The notes under the pieces were generated by a model. The model was not told the DNA's origin, searched no databases, and worked only from the letters and a program-made list of their open reading frames with translations. From contig JAQGBZ010000309.1 in the NCBI GenBank assembly GCA_034687125.1, positions 1-64,000 of the forward strand: 64,000 nucleotides of DNA, read 5' to 3'. The stretch is from Neelides folsomi (taxonomy: Eukaryota; Arthropoda; Collembola; Neelipleona; Neelidae). Each line of letters opens with the position of its first letter. Position 1 is the first letter of the stretch. Position numbers and translations under genes: made by a program. Shown one piece after another: positions 14,501 through 29,500 of the stretch.

Positions 14501-17500
14501 AAGTATCGATGATAAATTTCTTGCCTCAATCTTGAACAAAGGGTCGTTAAAATTTAATAGGCTTTATATTTAAACAAAGTATTTCTATTCACACGATGTC
14601 ACATAAATTACATTCTTAATGTGAGCATCATAAAATAAAATATGTATATTTACATTCCCCATGTAGGTAGTTAAACTTCCGATTTAAAGCAAAAAGTTCA
14701 TTTGTTTTAATGGTCTTTTTTGCTTTGTATAATCATAATCATTACCGCAAATTCTTCTCATTCTTGACTCCCTGAAGTTTTGAATCTCTAATGAAGAGAG
14801 TGACAATAGGGATAAATGATATTTAAACGAGGAAGACAACAAATTATTAATTCTTAAATTGCGCCATCAAGCCCCCATGTGTCCAACAACCTTCCCAATT
14901 TTATTAGCCCATTTCTCAAATATTCAAAATGAATTAAAATCTGTTTGGCAAAAAGTTTTGCAAAAACCTTCATATTAAATACATGTTAAATATATACTCA
15001 GCAGCTCATTTCATAATAAATACCTCTAGGGTGAATCTTCCTATCTTTACAATGTTTTGGGCGGATGAGCCAAACTCGTGAAGTTTCAATGCCAATTTAC
15101 CAATGTCAAGTTCAAATCTCTCTGGAGTTTATTATTGTTAATAAAAAGCTCGCAAGTTTCGTGTCGAACATGTTAGTGATAGACTAATTTGCATCGTATA
15201 CATTTTATTGTCGACTCGAGCCCTTTTACTTTGTTATTCAAATTTTAGGGATGGTTTTGCATATTTTGCATAACTTTTTATGATACAGGAGACGAAGGAT
15301 TTTTTAAGCTTTTTTTACACATGTCATTTTAGCACATCGCACATTACAAACTTATTGTTTAAATTATATCTATTCGAATTTTTTATTCTTTATTGCTTAT
15401 ATCCTTATTTGGTATTTGCACCGCCGACGTCGTATTTGTGAACATCTTGTTTTTAAATGTCTTTTAATTATTTTAAGTCCATTGGTGAATGAATTAAAAT
15501 TGAATTTAAAATTTAAAAGACAAATGAATGGATTAAAATGTTTAATGAGAGGAACACGAGCTGAATGAATATCATACATAATTCGGAATAATTCCATGAA
15601 TGCATTCTTACACAAATATTCATGAGGGATTATCATGTCATTTAAAACATCACTGGCAATTCCAGGCTGGATTCAAAATGATCAAGTCGAGACTCGGGAG
15701 GTTTTAAACTTCATTTACATCCAATTATGGTTCATCGTTCACCTCAAAGGACACGAATATCATCACATTCAGTGTCAGCCTACTGTTAAGACTTTAATAA
15801 CAATGATCAAGTGCATAGGTAATAAGTATTTTAAATATTTTAAATATGAATCTACTTTTATGATCAATTGATCCGTGAGAGGAAAAATGCTAATTGAATT
15901 CTTTGGTTAGATTTCCCATTTCTCATTTCCTCCTTCAAACCCCTGAATTTTCCATAATGTATTTATCTACCCAACAATGAAGGGTTTCAATGTTTCCAAT
16001 AACCTTCAACTTCCCCTTCTTCCCCGTACTTTTGACCTCTAAATTTTCATAAATTCATTTTCATACACATAATTATTCTCCTCCACTGGAGAATTTAATA
16101 CCAGCTATTAAATATTGGTAAATTCTATCATCATTCTTTTTCTAACGATCCAAAGTTTCCCGAGATAAACCCAAAATGGCAATTTAAGAAAAATCATCAG
16201 TTTCATCAAATACCACGAGCCATTATGATTTTTTTCTAAAGGGAGATATTTAGGTTTAATGAATGATTTAAGATGTTTAAGCTGTTTTATAGACTGAGCA
16301 TTTATACTGTATTTATAATGAAACTGGGAAGATTTGCAGGATTGGGGAAATGGTTTTAGAATTAGGAATTACAGATAATTATAGTCCAAAGCTTCAAAGT
16401 TTCAAAGTTTCATGTCTAACTACCTGTACCTGTACATAAACCATAAGAGAAGTTTTAAATTGTTCAATCATACAGGTAGTTTCATTCAACTTCAATTTCC
16501 TACCATGTGTAAAAGACTGATCATTCTTCATAAGTTTATAAATTTATAAGTAACTACAGATAGTTAAGACGCTAAAGTTATAATCTTCTTAAGCCCTATA
16601 TGATTAAGCTAAATTTTTAGAATTTGAGAATTAAGAAACATCCGACATTCTTCGAATAGAAGTTGAATGAGAAATACACTAACATTAATATCGAATAAAA
16701 AAATGTCTTATTTATCTTTTTTTCTTCTCTTATTAAATGACTCACAATCAGTGAACTGTGCTTGAAGCTTAAAATCAGTTTCATATACGTAAATATAAAT
16801 ATCACTACAAATACATATATTTTTTAATGTAAGTTATATATGTAATTATATACAGAGTGTTTACTCCTTCTTCCATTTTGAGAGGAAGAGGAAATAAATA
16901 TTTTTAATAGGAAGATGAATCCTTGTAGACAAAGAATGATGGGAGGACTTGGGATTTCTTGGCTGTGAAGGATAAGATTCCTCTTTGTCATGGAAGGGCA
17001 GCCACACATGTAGGGAGAACAGGATGGATGAGAACCCAAGTTGTTATTTCCGCTGGCCGTTCATTCCGCCGATTCAATCCCATGCACTTTTGCATTTTCT
17101 TATTCCAACCACATGTATTTATATGCAACTCTGTACAACTCGACTTCACGATTCTTGACTTTTCGCTTTATGTGGTTTTTTTTATTGTGAAGCGTCCGTC
17201 TTAACACAGTTTGATTGGATCCTCCGCCACACTTCGTTTTGAGTAAAAAAGGAGTTGATGGTGGGGGAAATATTTAATTTGGTAAAACCGTGTTTCCTCA
17301 CGTTGTTAACTATCATTATTCTCCTACTTTGGAACTCATGTGCAAGACTGTGAGATGAACAACATTAATTCCCTATGCGTATTTAATAGTATTTAAAGTC
17401 AGTAGTTGTAGTTGTAGTTATATTGGAAGATCTTTTATTTGTGTATTTGAATCCGATGCACATTTTTAACATCCGTGGTTCCTTAATGTTTATGCGCTAA

Positions 17501-20500
17501 TGGTTCTTTTAAACTCTGCAATATTCGCATAGGTTTTTTAGTTATAATTTAAAGGGATGTTAATGTCTTTACCTCTACTTCTTCAGCAGCTATTTGCATA
17601 CAAGAAAATTTACATTTGTTTTACGATAAGCAATAAATGGGTATAAGCGAAAGACAGGTATCATTAGCATTGGAGCATAAATAAAACGATCTAATGACAA
17701 CTTTTACGGATGAACAAGCTGGAGTTTTCAATACACCACAATCCCTTCAATAACCGAACATGGTAAAATAATTCAAGCAGGTTTACATATTACCAAATGT
17801 ATTTTTTTTCATTCGAGCTATCGAAGGCTAAATAAAAATTTTGAACTGCAAATATCTAAACACAATATTGGTAATGGGTTCCGAGGGATTTTATTGTAAA
17901 AGGTAATGTTAGTATTGTTAGTTAATGGGACGTATGTAATGTATTTGTTATATAAGATCCATTAAATATTGAAAGGAAACTGAGTAAACATATTAGTCGG
18001 AAAAGCCCATTAATTATTTTGACTTCTGTTATGTATTACGAGTAACATATTCGGTATAAAATTCAATGGTTAGGGATTCTGTTAGCGACAACTGTTCAAA
18101 TAGAGAAAGAACCATATTGTGAGTCGTGGATGGTTTTTCATACGAGCGCATTTAATCCTTAAATATTATTCTTTATGACGCTTCCTTTTTTCTTTGTTTG
18201 AGTGAGGGAGTTCCTCATGAAAAATTCCTCTCAACTTTAATTTGGTCAATGAATAAATGGAAAAATCTATACATATTCTGAGCTCTTTTTTGTACTTACC
18301 TGAATTTAATTTTTATATCGGCTTCTTTTATAATTTGATATGATATAAGTCATATATAAGAAATCATGTTTTTAAGAATAAAAATATACTGGTAATACAA
18401 TATACAATAAACTTACCTTATATGTAATATGTAAAGTGTGGCATGTATGTATTTGTATTAGAATAGAATAAAAAGTGTTATCTTATTTCATTAATTCCTT
18501 GAATAATTTAAAGCATTTGATTGAAACTTGAGCGATGATAAAAGTAGGAGGAATTCAAAAAGAGATAAGATAAAAATTCATTTGAATTTTTCTACTTTTG
18601 TATTGTATTTAATTGAGATTATCTTGGAATATCGTATGATCTGGAAAGCTTTCCTTTGAGTTGTGAAAGCTCTTTGGAGTTTGAGATAACCAACATCATC
18701 ATGATTGATTTGTTGAGAAGGAGAGGAGGAATTTGAAATAGAAGCCCTTTTTTACTCGTTGAGTCGCTCTCCTTCTCTTCTCTTCATTCTGACGTTTCTT
18801 AACGACTGACGTGGGAGACTGGTTCTATGGAACGAATGCATTTGCTCATTTGGAGAATCACATTCTCACATTTTTAAATTGGAATTGGAAGATAAGAGCA
18901 TTAAAAATTAAAAAGAATGAATTCTTCTAAAGAGCTGAATGGAAAAGAAAAAGATCTTTTTTACCATTCCCCATTCCATAATAGAAGAAGATGCCTCAAA
19001 AAAAGTTTTTTCTTCACTTCTATTCACCCTTTTATAAGTCTTTTAAATCTTCAACCCCAATGAGCCAAAAATTGCATTATGAGTTCAAAACTTCAAAATA
19101 CGATTTCTTCAACCGTCACAATTCGCAATGATATCTTATTTAACTTTGCAAAGGAACGCAAATAAAAGATCCTCCTATTTTATGAACATCCGTGAACGAT
19201 ATCATAAATCTCTATTTTCGGATTACACACACATGATTCACATGAACCATACGTGTATTAGTACATATGGCATTTGTTATGTATTTGAAATATAACGCTT
19301 TTACTGTTCTTTCATTTGAAATAGAAGGAAACTATTATTGATAAGCACGTTCTTTGTTTGAAAAGCTCATACATATATGAATTTAAGTACTACTTGCATT
19401 GGAATTGACGGATTCTTTACAAAAATGTAAAATTATTATTCTGTAGTGTCTCAATGTATAAACAGGTGGAAAGCTTTTGATCACATTTCTTTTGAGTGAA
19501 ACATTAAATTCTGAAAAGGATCATTTTCCTTCTATTTACGTCAGAGATTTTCATTTGTTATGAGCACGAGGTGTTCATAAAAATTCATGTTTCTTTCCAT
19601 TACATTACACATTTATGGAGGGATTAAAAGTTTGATATTGCAATCGATTTAATAAATTTCTCCATGCTCAATTTATACATCGAAATTACTTTATATCATA
19701 TTTAACAAAGAAGTATTCGAATGGTCGAAATACTTAAATATCTATACTGAAATTGGTTTCAAATTCAAGGGTAAAATAATTTTATCCATATTTATTACTT
19801 GCTCAATAATTTACGTAGTAAAGCTCAAATTCACTTGATGAGAATCAAATTTTACAGCTATGCATAATGTACTTAAGAATAATGTAAAATATGCTACATA
19901 CATAAATATGTAACAATTTTTGGAATGTATGAATTTATGAATGCGATAAAGTTTATGATATCTGCTTCTGTTTCTCGTAAAACTTTTCAAAATAAGCTGA
20001 TTTCACGCGTAATAAGTTTTCATATTAATTGTAGAATTACAAGAACGTAATTAATCAACGTAACATAATAGCTATTTGACTATTTGTAGTTTAGTTATTA
20101 CTTGTTTGTACATTTAGTTGGAATTAATATTAAAGCAAATAATTTTATTTTATTCCGCACTAAATGTTTTAATTTAACGATTGGAAAAATAATGAAATAA
20201 ATAATGATCTTTTTTGGTTGTAATGTGAGTTGAGTGACGAAGCAATGCAAAAAAAACATGTGGATGAGTCAGGTATTTTCATATCATTCATTATACGAAG
20301 GGGTTTTAATAACAAATGGGTCTCAGGTCTCCATTACCACCTTTTTACCTCGTAGTTGAACTAGCCAACATTGAAATTAGAGTCGGGTTTAAAAGTTCCT
20401 GCATGAGCGGTTGGCCGCCGTCGTATTCTTTCCACTTTTAATCAGGAATAACGAGAGGAGGATTTTCCCTCATACACATTTTTATACATTTTTATAGTTC

Positions 20501-23500
20501 ACATAGGTTCACTCGACCCAGCTCACGTAATAAAGCGGCTCAGGTCCAATCAAGTTGAGGAAGAACTATAATAAGCTTTAAAGAGAAGAATTTCAAGAAT
20601 TGACTTTATCTCAATTTTACTTAACAAATACATTAAATGCTAAACCTTTCCTTCAATCCCCGTTTTTCCATAATAATTGACTTGGAATGTAAACAAGCTT
20701 ATACGGATCTCACTACATACAATTACTCAATGAACAATTTAATGCTTGGTTATACAAATATTTTTATATACTGTTTATATTTTTATATACTTAGGTACAC
20801 ATTTATTTAATCAACTATACAGTAGGATTTTAATGAAATGTTTACGGTATACAGTTGGACATTTCTGTCTCAACAATAAAGTTTAAAATGGTCAAATTGA
20901 GGAAACGGCATTTTTGCGAAACAGGGAGGTAAACAAGGAGCGACTGGGATTCAAGAGCAAATCTAATGGGCCATTTGTTGAAGATAAAGGACAATTTTGA
21001 GCGGTGTTTATGGTGATTTCCAATTTGGGCCGAGTTTCCGGAAACTTTTCTTACACTTTATTTACTCAACAAATTATGCATTCTCTTTTTTTTGAATGAC
21101 GAGAGTAAATGTTGCTTGAAATGGGTTAGGAATTTAAAAATTTTTTCCATACATTTGGAAGGACACAAGCTCCACATACCTAATCTATGGTACATATAAT
21201 TTACCTATATAATAATATTATCATCACATGTATATTATACCGGTAGTGTATATGGTATATTATATTCATTTAATCTGACTTAACATACATAATAACACGT
21301 TGGGAATTGCACATTAGCAGATATTATGCTCAAGAATGAGTTTAAATGAGTTTAAATGATAAAAAATATTAAAATGTAGGCCCTGTGTGAGTGACAATCT
21401 GTTTGGATTTTTATGGTATGGAAAAGAAACGAGTTCTTGGTTCGAATGACACATAAGAACTTGAAGATTCTCTCTCTCGGTGGGACTAGACTTCATTAGA
21501 CTCTTATGGCTTTTATATTCCAACAATTCTCAGCTCTCGAAAGTGCGCAGACTTTCTTATAATAAATATACATATTATGCTCTTGACTATTACGTAGATA
21601 CAAATAGTGTTTTTCTAAACTTACTTTTATAATAGTTATATTACAAGTTGAGTGAACAAGTCTTTACTCATTGTCAATCAAACTTGCTCTATTATCGCAC
21701 ACTGGGCTTTAACATCCAATCATAGCTACCTGTACAAATAGTAAGAATCTCGTTTGATTCTTCGAGTGTTTGTGTGACGACGGAGGGAGTTGTGTTCAGA
21801 AGACAACTCAGACAGACTCAGACAGCTTGATTAGAAATATCCTACCTGTATACCTGTACATATACCTGTATGTACAGTATGTATGGTACAGTATGTAATT
21901 GTATGTATAGTATAGTATGTATATGGTATGCATTTTATTATTATACGAGTTCGGTTAGTTTCTCTTAGAACGGATCTACAGGTAAGGGCAAGACTCGATT
22001 GGACAAAGTCAAATACATCTTTGATCAATTAACTCACAAATCTGGTCAATTGATTCATTTGATATATTAACGAGACTTTCATGATTAGGTCACGTAATGA
22101 TAGGATTATTTTTTTATTTTTCTCTTTGTTTGAATGTCGAATCTATTACTTTTATAATGACTGAAAGCGACGATGAATGAAGATTTTTTATTTAAAAGGA
22201 AATAGTTTTCATACTTTTTTTCCATTATTTTTCTAATCTTCTTGCTCACCTTACAAGGGATTTGATATAAAGAATCTCGTATAATAATAAAGAATCTCGT
22301 ACGAGGGTTATATAATACATACTTTATAAGTTTATATAGTCAAGGAATTCATGTATTTTTAATGCTGTCTCAAGGCCTTTAAATATATTTGTATGAAGAA
22401 ATTCTAAATCACTCATTTTCACCTACACGAGTCATCATTTGTTAATTTTGGCAAAGTGGGGGAGCAAATATATGTTTTTATTAATTGTACAATTGTACAT
22501 AAAGGAATTCGCAAGGCAAAGTCATGATGTGAAGTAGAACTGACTGAGGATGAAAAAAAGCTAAAAGTGTCATTTCATTCATCAAAGTTTTGAGAGGGGG
22601 AAAGATGTATAAAATTCATTACTCATCTGACGGCCCTTGAAGAGACAATTAGAATGAGCTCTTTATTAATGGACATTTAGGGGAGACTGGGTTAGTAAAT
22701 AAATACAACAACAGGGAGTTTGTTTCTATCTTTTATAGTCGCGCGCCAGGGAGCTCCGATGAACTCATTTAATATTTGTTTGCAAACAAAAAATGATAAT
22801 CATAATAATACAAATACTCAATAGTTCATATTCATAATACAACATACATAAATATGTTATGTATGTACTATGTATACAAATACAAACATACATACATATT
22901 TATGTATATGGCTATATATATGGTAGTAATTTTGCAATGACAAAAATAATTAAAACATATTTTTTAATCTCGATTATACTATTTACTATATTTAGTATAT
23001 GTATTAATTTATTTATATTTTTCCTTTATAAAATGATGCAATTTGGAGAAATTCTATTTATTATTGTTTCTATTAATAGGACTCTACGGGGTTCTACGAA
23101 GTTATTTAATGTTATTTAATAAGGTTAAAGGAATATTTAATAAGGTTTATCGAAGCATGTAAGCACACATACGCTGAATACAAAATTTTAATGTCGGCAC
23201 AATGCATGAGTGTGAATAAGAGGAAGAGCGGATGTTATTTGTCCTTAGTTAAATATTGATACAAAGGCTCATGATCAAACTGAGCAACGGAATAAATATA
23301 TTACAAATATACATACCATACATATAAAATATAGAGTACATATCTCTTTTATTTGCCATCTCCTATGTTGGATCTAATATTTCATATAAAATTATCAATG
23401 TTTATATGATTGCCGACACAGGTAGTTGAATGAGTGTACTTATAATACATGGAGATGAATGAGTGTAGTTGAATATCGCAATCAAGTCCGTTTGATGGCC

Positions 23501-26500
23501 GTTGACTATAGTCCAACATTTGATGTTCAGTTAGGGGGATGATGCTCTACTTATTCCTTCTTCATCATCGAGGGTGTTAGGAACGGGGTGGAGCTGGGAT
23601 GTGGACACAATTTCCTCAGAATGCGAATGGGATGGGAAAATATTCCTCTACCTGTTTGTTCGATTTATCAATAGAAGCCTTCGTCAAGTCGATTGGATAT
23701 TTACATCTTTTTTTATCCCCTCCAAATGTCGGCTATGTCGGTGAGGTGTGCGGTGTTTGTGCATGTACGTAATGAGATTTCGTAACGACAGTTTCGCGAT
23801 GTTGATTAATTTCACATTTAGGCCGTCGTCACCCCTTACGGCCTTTGTAGTTATGTTTCATTAGACATTTGTGGATCGAATAGATACAAGGAATTGTAAA
23901 GCTATTTATTATAAAAATGTATCTAACGACGTTGCTTTACTTTGGATATGTCTTATACATTTAATATGACTTATACAGTTAATATTGACAGTTAAGTAGT
24001 GGTAATCATGATAGGATTGAAATGGTATTTAATTACATTACAATTTTTATTCTTTGTGATATTGTGTGTATTACTCATTTGCAAACTATTTCTTGATCGA
24101 TACTTTCTATCGCTCTTAATCCTTTAATTGTAAATTAAGAATGGCCAAGTTGTTTACTATGGGCTTATGCTGTCAATTATTATATCAGAATCGATGGATC
24201 TGAAAGGGAAGTTGGTTCAGTTTGTCCTAGTTATGTTATTCTTATTTATCATTGCTGGAGGGTTTTAAATTAATGAAAGTTGTGGTAAAATCAATATTTA
24301 TTTATTATACAATATAAGTATGGTATTGTTCAATATGATTTTTTTATATTTACATTTCAAACTTCATTTGTATGTAATTGTATTAAAAATTTTATTTATT
24401 CAATTTTATTTTATGCAAACTTCTTATGTAACTTTTAATTAATTTATTGCACATGACATGATGTAGGAAGTTTTAATTTTGTACTAACATGAAATTTTAA
24501 TTAAGGTTAGGAGTTCTTGAATGAAAACATTTCCCTATTATAAATCATGCTGGTTTATAAATACACATTAGAATACGGATGTGCGTGTGCTAATTTTGTG
24601 TTTTTATATCTAATAAACTAATAATAAATACAGGTAGAAAGAACTGAAACAAGTCTGTGAATGTCTTTTCCTATCTTGTTCGGTGTAAACTCCTTCCCCG
24701 CGTGTGTAAATTTATAAATCTTAACCCATGATAATTTATGGGCAAGAGCCGTCAATTGAAGAATAATAAATTAAATCTCCACTTTGTCTTTCCGCTTTGA
24801 ATTACAAAAGGATGGGTTGATTGTAAACCTCCATAGGAAAATGAGGGAGGGAATATAAAATGAGGACGGAACAGTTAAATCAACATTGGGCAATATTAGC
24901 TTTCAATCTCAACACCGTTTATCTCTTCCTATTCAACTACGACTCTTCCTCAATCAAGAACTTCTATTAAACATATTGTTAGAATTTGAACATAATTTTA
25001 CCAGCTTTATTATCATAAAGTTCCAATAAATGAATTGTGGGGCTTAAGAAAAACGGGAAATGAGCTGTGAGTGAAATATTTACATAGGAAGCAGAAATGA
25101 AATATTTTGTTGTTTCGGCTGGTATATGAAGTATCATTCAATTACTACAAGTACAGATAGACTATACAGTATACTAAATATTAAATAACTGTTAGGTTCT
25201 ATCAACAAGGGTGATATTTAGTAAAGGTATCAGGATTTAAGTGTATGGGTTTAAGTATGTCGCTTGATTCAAGAATCGAAAATTAAAGGTGGCAGAGTCG
25301 GCATGTACAAACACAAACGAATTCACCCTACTTTTATTTGAATGACAAATTAATAAATCTTCTTCATCGGCTGTCATCCATTCAGCTCCACAATAAGACA
25401 TTTGGAGTTGAAGAAAATGAATTTCCTATATTTTGACATTTTTACCTCATAACCCAGTTGGAATTATTGTTAAGGCCTTACAAATATCTTCATTTCAGCC
25501 TCATTGAGATTACTCAAAGAAAAGGTCAAGCAAGATTTCAAATAACTAGCCGAAATGTTCAAAGTAATAAAGAAACATCCCAAGAACTAAAAAACTCAAA
25601 AGAACTCAATTTCAATGTCTGTTATAAAATTTAGAACATAAAAGAAGGTTTTTTAAATATTAATTCGATACGAATGTTATATGAACCAATATGGATTTTA
25701 CATTGTATTAGATTATGCATTGTATGAAATTCAATAACGATAATTTTTTTAAGTTTAATGTTTAAATGGGCCGATTGAGCGATTATTAATTTAAATTTGA
25801 ATATAAATAATCAAGTTTGCCCGTCTCTGTCAAATTATTGAGTTGGATTTGCATATACCTACAGAGCTTAGCTTTAATGGCCATCTTTTTGAATGGATTT
25901 GAATGGAAGGGAGATGAATGAAAAATGAAGAAATTGAAGTGAGCTGTATGAGAATTGACATGTATTGAAATCATTGACACTCGCTCCATTGTGGTGGATG
26001 AATGAAAATGAGGAGATGAGGAATCTGGACGTATCTAGTTCACGAGAACACGAAGAAGCGACTGCTACTGCGGAGGAAAGAAGAGATTGAAAGAATCCAA
26101 CGCAGCTTTCCCTTAATTCCCTTCAGGGTATCTTTAAAGAATTGTGTTGAGGTGTCAAGTAAATGCAAATAAGGATTCTTTCTCATTTACCTTCATTCTA
26201 TAGGAATTAAGGATATACTGTATGCGCACTATGTGCATATATACTTTGTGTGTACTCAGAGTCAAGGACCATCTGTGTCTCGCCAAACATGCAAAGTTTG
26301 GATCTCTCTGTGTGAGAGAAGTGCGAGCAATCAGGTTGAATTGACTCTTGGAATACACTCAGGCATAATTTGTTTGAAAGTTGGATGGAAGTTATGAAGG
26401 GCTTACATGCAATGAGATGGTTTTATAAAAGGATAACGAGATATTCTCATTCATATTTAACCTTATTAGATCCCAGTTTATCTCACCAGGAGCTGAGGAT

Positions 26501-29500
26501 TTCTTTCTTCAATATAAGATTTAAGATCAGCCCCAAGGAAGGTGAAATGAGTTTTAAGCCTTTAAGCTCATTTACTACATTTTTTAAATTTTCATTTCAT
26601 GATCCGCTAATTTGGTTTAAGAGGATTCAATAACTCTACTTGGTTAGATGGTTAAATCCAACCTTAAGAACTCCTAAGCTTCTGGTTTCCTTTCCTACTG
26701 TTCAAAACTTGACTTTTGTATTTAAATATATGGGAAGAATCATTGTAAATACAAGGACCATTTTAAATACAAGAACCATTGATCATATAAGAATCACTGA
26801 TAATACAATGACTACTTAGACTTAAAGTGCTATAGATCAGATTAATGTAAACTGAATAAAATATGCAATGAAGGTTCGAATTTGACGAAATTGGTTGAAA
26901 CATCTTTTCAATGGCGCTCAATCAACTTTAAGAATTAGGAAAAAAATGAGTGAAACTTCCATTTCATTAAATGCTTCTTCGCTTGAGCCAATTCTCGATC
27001 ATCTCTGTCAAATATTGGAGCATGAGAAAGAAGATGTTGAGTGATGATGAAGCAAGAAATTGGATTGGGACAGTGAATTCTGTTCTTCCCGCTCTATTGC
27101 CAAAAGGTTCATCCTCCTCTATAATAAAACGAGCAGCGACAATACAGGTAGATTGTACAGGTAGAGTAGAATGTGAAAGATGTGGAACGCCGGACCATTT
27201 TTACGATGCGATGGGAGTAATAAGGAAGATTAACCATATTAGACAAACTGTCTCGTTTCTCACTTGATCTAATAGGAACCTGAGCGGATTGTACCGCCAA
27301 CACTGGGAATTGAATTGGGTATTTGGACAGGATTGAGTAACGGAGTTTCCTAATTGAGAGAATTATTTTATTTGCCATCAAATCCAAATAATGCTCTGTT
27401 TTCATCATCTTCCTTTTTCCTCTCTTCTTTCCATCTCGCTGCCTCTCACAACCACAATCATATTTCGGGTTTCGGGAGAGAAAAAAATCTTAACTTTGCA
27501 ACGTGTCTGGTTGCACTATGCAGTTCGAGATTTTCAGAGGTCAATACTCTTGTTCATTATTATTGCAAGTTCTATTGCAGATATGTATTTACTTCTGTTC
27601 TGTTACACTGAACAATAATTTCGTTCAAGCTTATTCGATATATCTTTTTAGTTTAATATTTTTTAAGTTGAACTCACATCGATTGCGCTATGTTAAAAGA
27701 TGGTTTAAAATTCTAAATTAAAATTCTATATGAATCCCATCTGTTTGAATAATTGAAAGAATAATTGAAGTAAAAGATGAGGGTATGAAAACATATGGAA
27801 TGTTGACATCAATGAATTCGAATTCCAAAATGCTCCAAGAGCGTGCAAAAGAGTTAAAGAGGAAAAGAGGCAAAGTTGTAAAGGAGGAAGTTTGAATGCA
27901 AGGGATATAAAATGATTAATACGACGTTACATTGAAACAATAAAACTTGATTTAAAGGATAATCATTTGGAAAAGCCTTTGAGGAATTAGCGAGAAAGAT
28001 GAATTGACTGTCTCACTCTCGGTAGTAAGTTCAATTCTACCGGATTTGAAATTGAATATCTGTATTGTTCAGTTGGGAAGATGATGGGAGGAATACTTTA
28101 GAGATATGAATGGGGAATGGGATTGAAATTCAAGTCAATACTTGGGATGCCAAAAGGTCAAATTCTTACAATAAGATTTATTTTCTTTTTAACTATTTGA
28201 CTATATTGGGAAAGTTCTACACAAGATCCATCATTTTTATTATTTATGAATTGCAAATATTTCATACAAGATATTTTATTTGTCAGGATCATGTTTAATT
28301 ACCAATTTTAAATATTTGATTTATGAAGCTAAATTCTGGGTATAAAATCTTAGGTTCAAAATTCAAAATAAATCAAAGGTTGATAAAATAAAATAATTAA
28401 AATTCAAACTAACTTAAGTTTAAGACTTAAACTCACTTCTTAACTGACTAACATTAACTAAATGTTAATAAGAAAAAAAACGAACTTGTCATTTCTTTCT
28501 TGTCGATATAATGAGTAATGATGAGAGATTCATGGTTGAGATTATAATTGGATTGGAAGGAGAACGTGATGGGAGATGATTGAGTTTGAAAGGTTTATCT
28601 CGGGAATGACCTTTGAACATCTCTAATATATTTCTTTTTTACAGGGGAGTGATCCTTGCCGGGCGACTTGTCGCGGAAGTCTTCAGTCACGACGGTCACA
28701 GTTGAACCGTGAGATTCACCGGGAAATGCGCCTTCGTGCTGGTGCCGAGAATTTGCTCAGGTAATCAAACTCAAAACTCAAAGATGACCGAGGAATCTTT
28801 TTCCTTATTGCCTTTTACATCCTCGTTTACTCATCTAACATTAACTATCTTCATCTTTCACATCATTCTCTTTATGATTTTACATGTGAGCATAAACTGA
28901 AAAAAATCCTTAATTTGAGCTCCAACTAAAAGTGTAGATACATAATAAAATTGGCATCGTATATAAAAATGAAATTAATCATGAATCATGAAATTTTCCA
29001 ATATGCAGATTTTTTTTATTTCATGACTAAAGTAAAATAATATATTCCATGTAGGATCTTTGGATCAATATAAGATTGATATAAAATAATATTCAACAGG
29101 TTGAGTAATAAAATAAAGGTAATTTAAATGAGGCATCGAAAATCGGTTGTTGGTTCTGATCAGTCTTATACGATTTCATATCCATCATAGTTATATGCGT
29201 TAAGTGGTGGTTAAACAGTTAAACATGTTGAATTGTTGATGAGGCCGTGCTTCTGAATTTATGAATCCCAAGAGTTCCTTCCCCATGAATGAATTCGAGA
29301 TGAGATGAAGAGTCTTTATATTACCTTTAACCCTTTATTGTTTCCTCGTGGAGGAGCCCATTAATTGTGAACAACGTGCATTAAATCTCCGTCTCCTAAA
29401 TATTATGTAAGAAGAAGGAGAAAAGGAGAGTTGGAAAACCATACAATGAATTTCAATAGAGAGTTCAAAGGGCGCTCGAAAGGGAAATGGTCAAAACATG

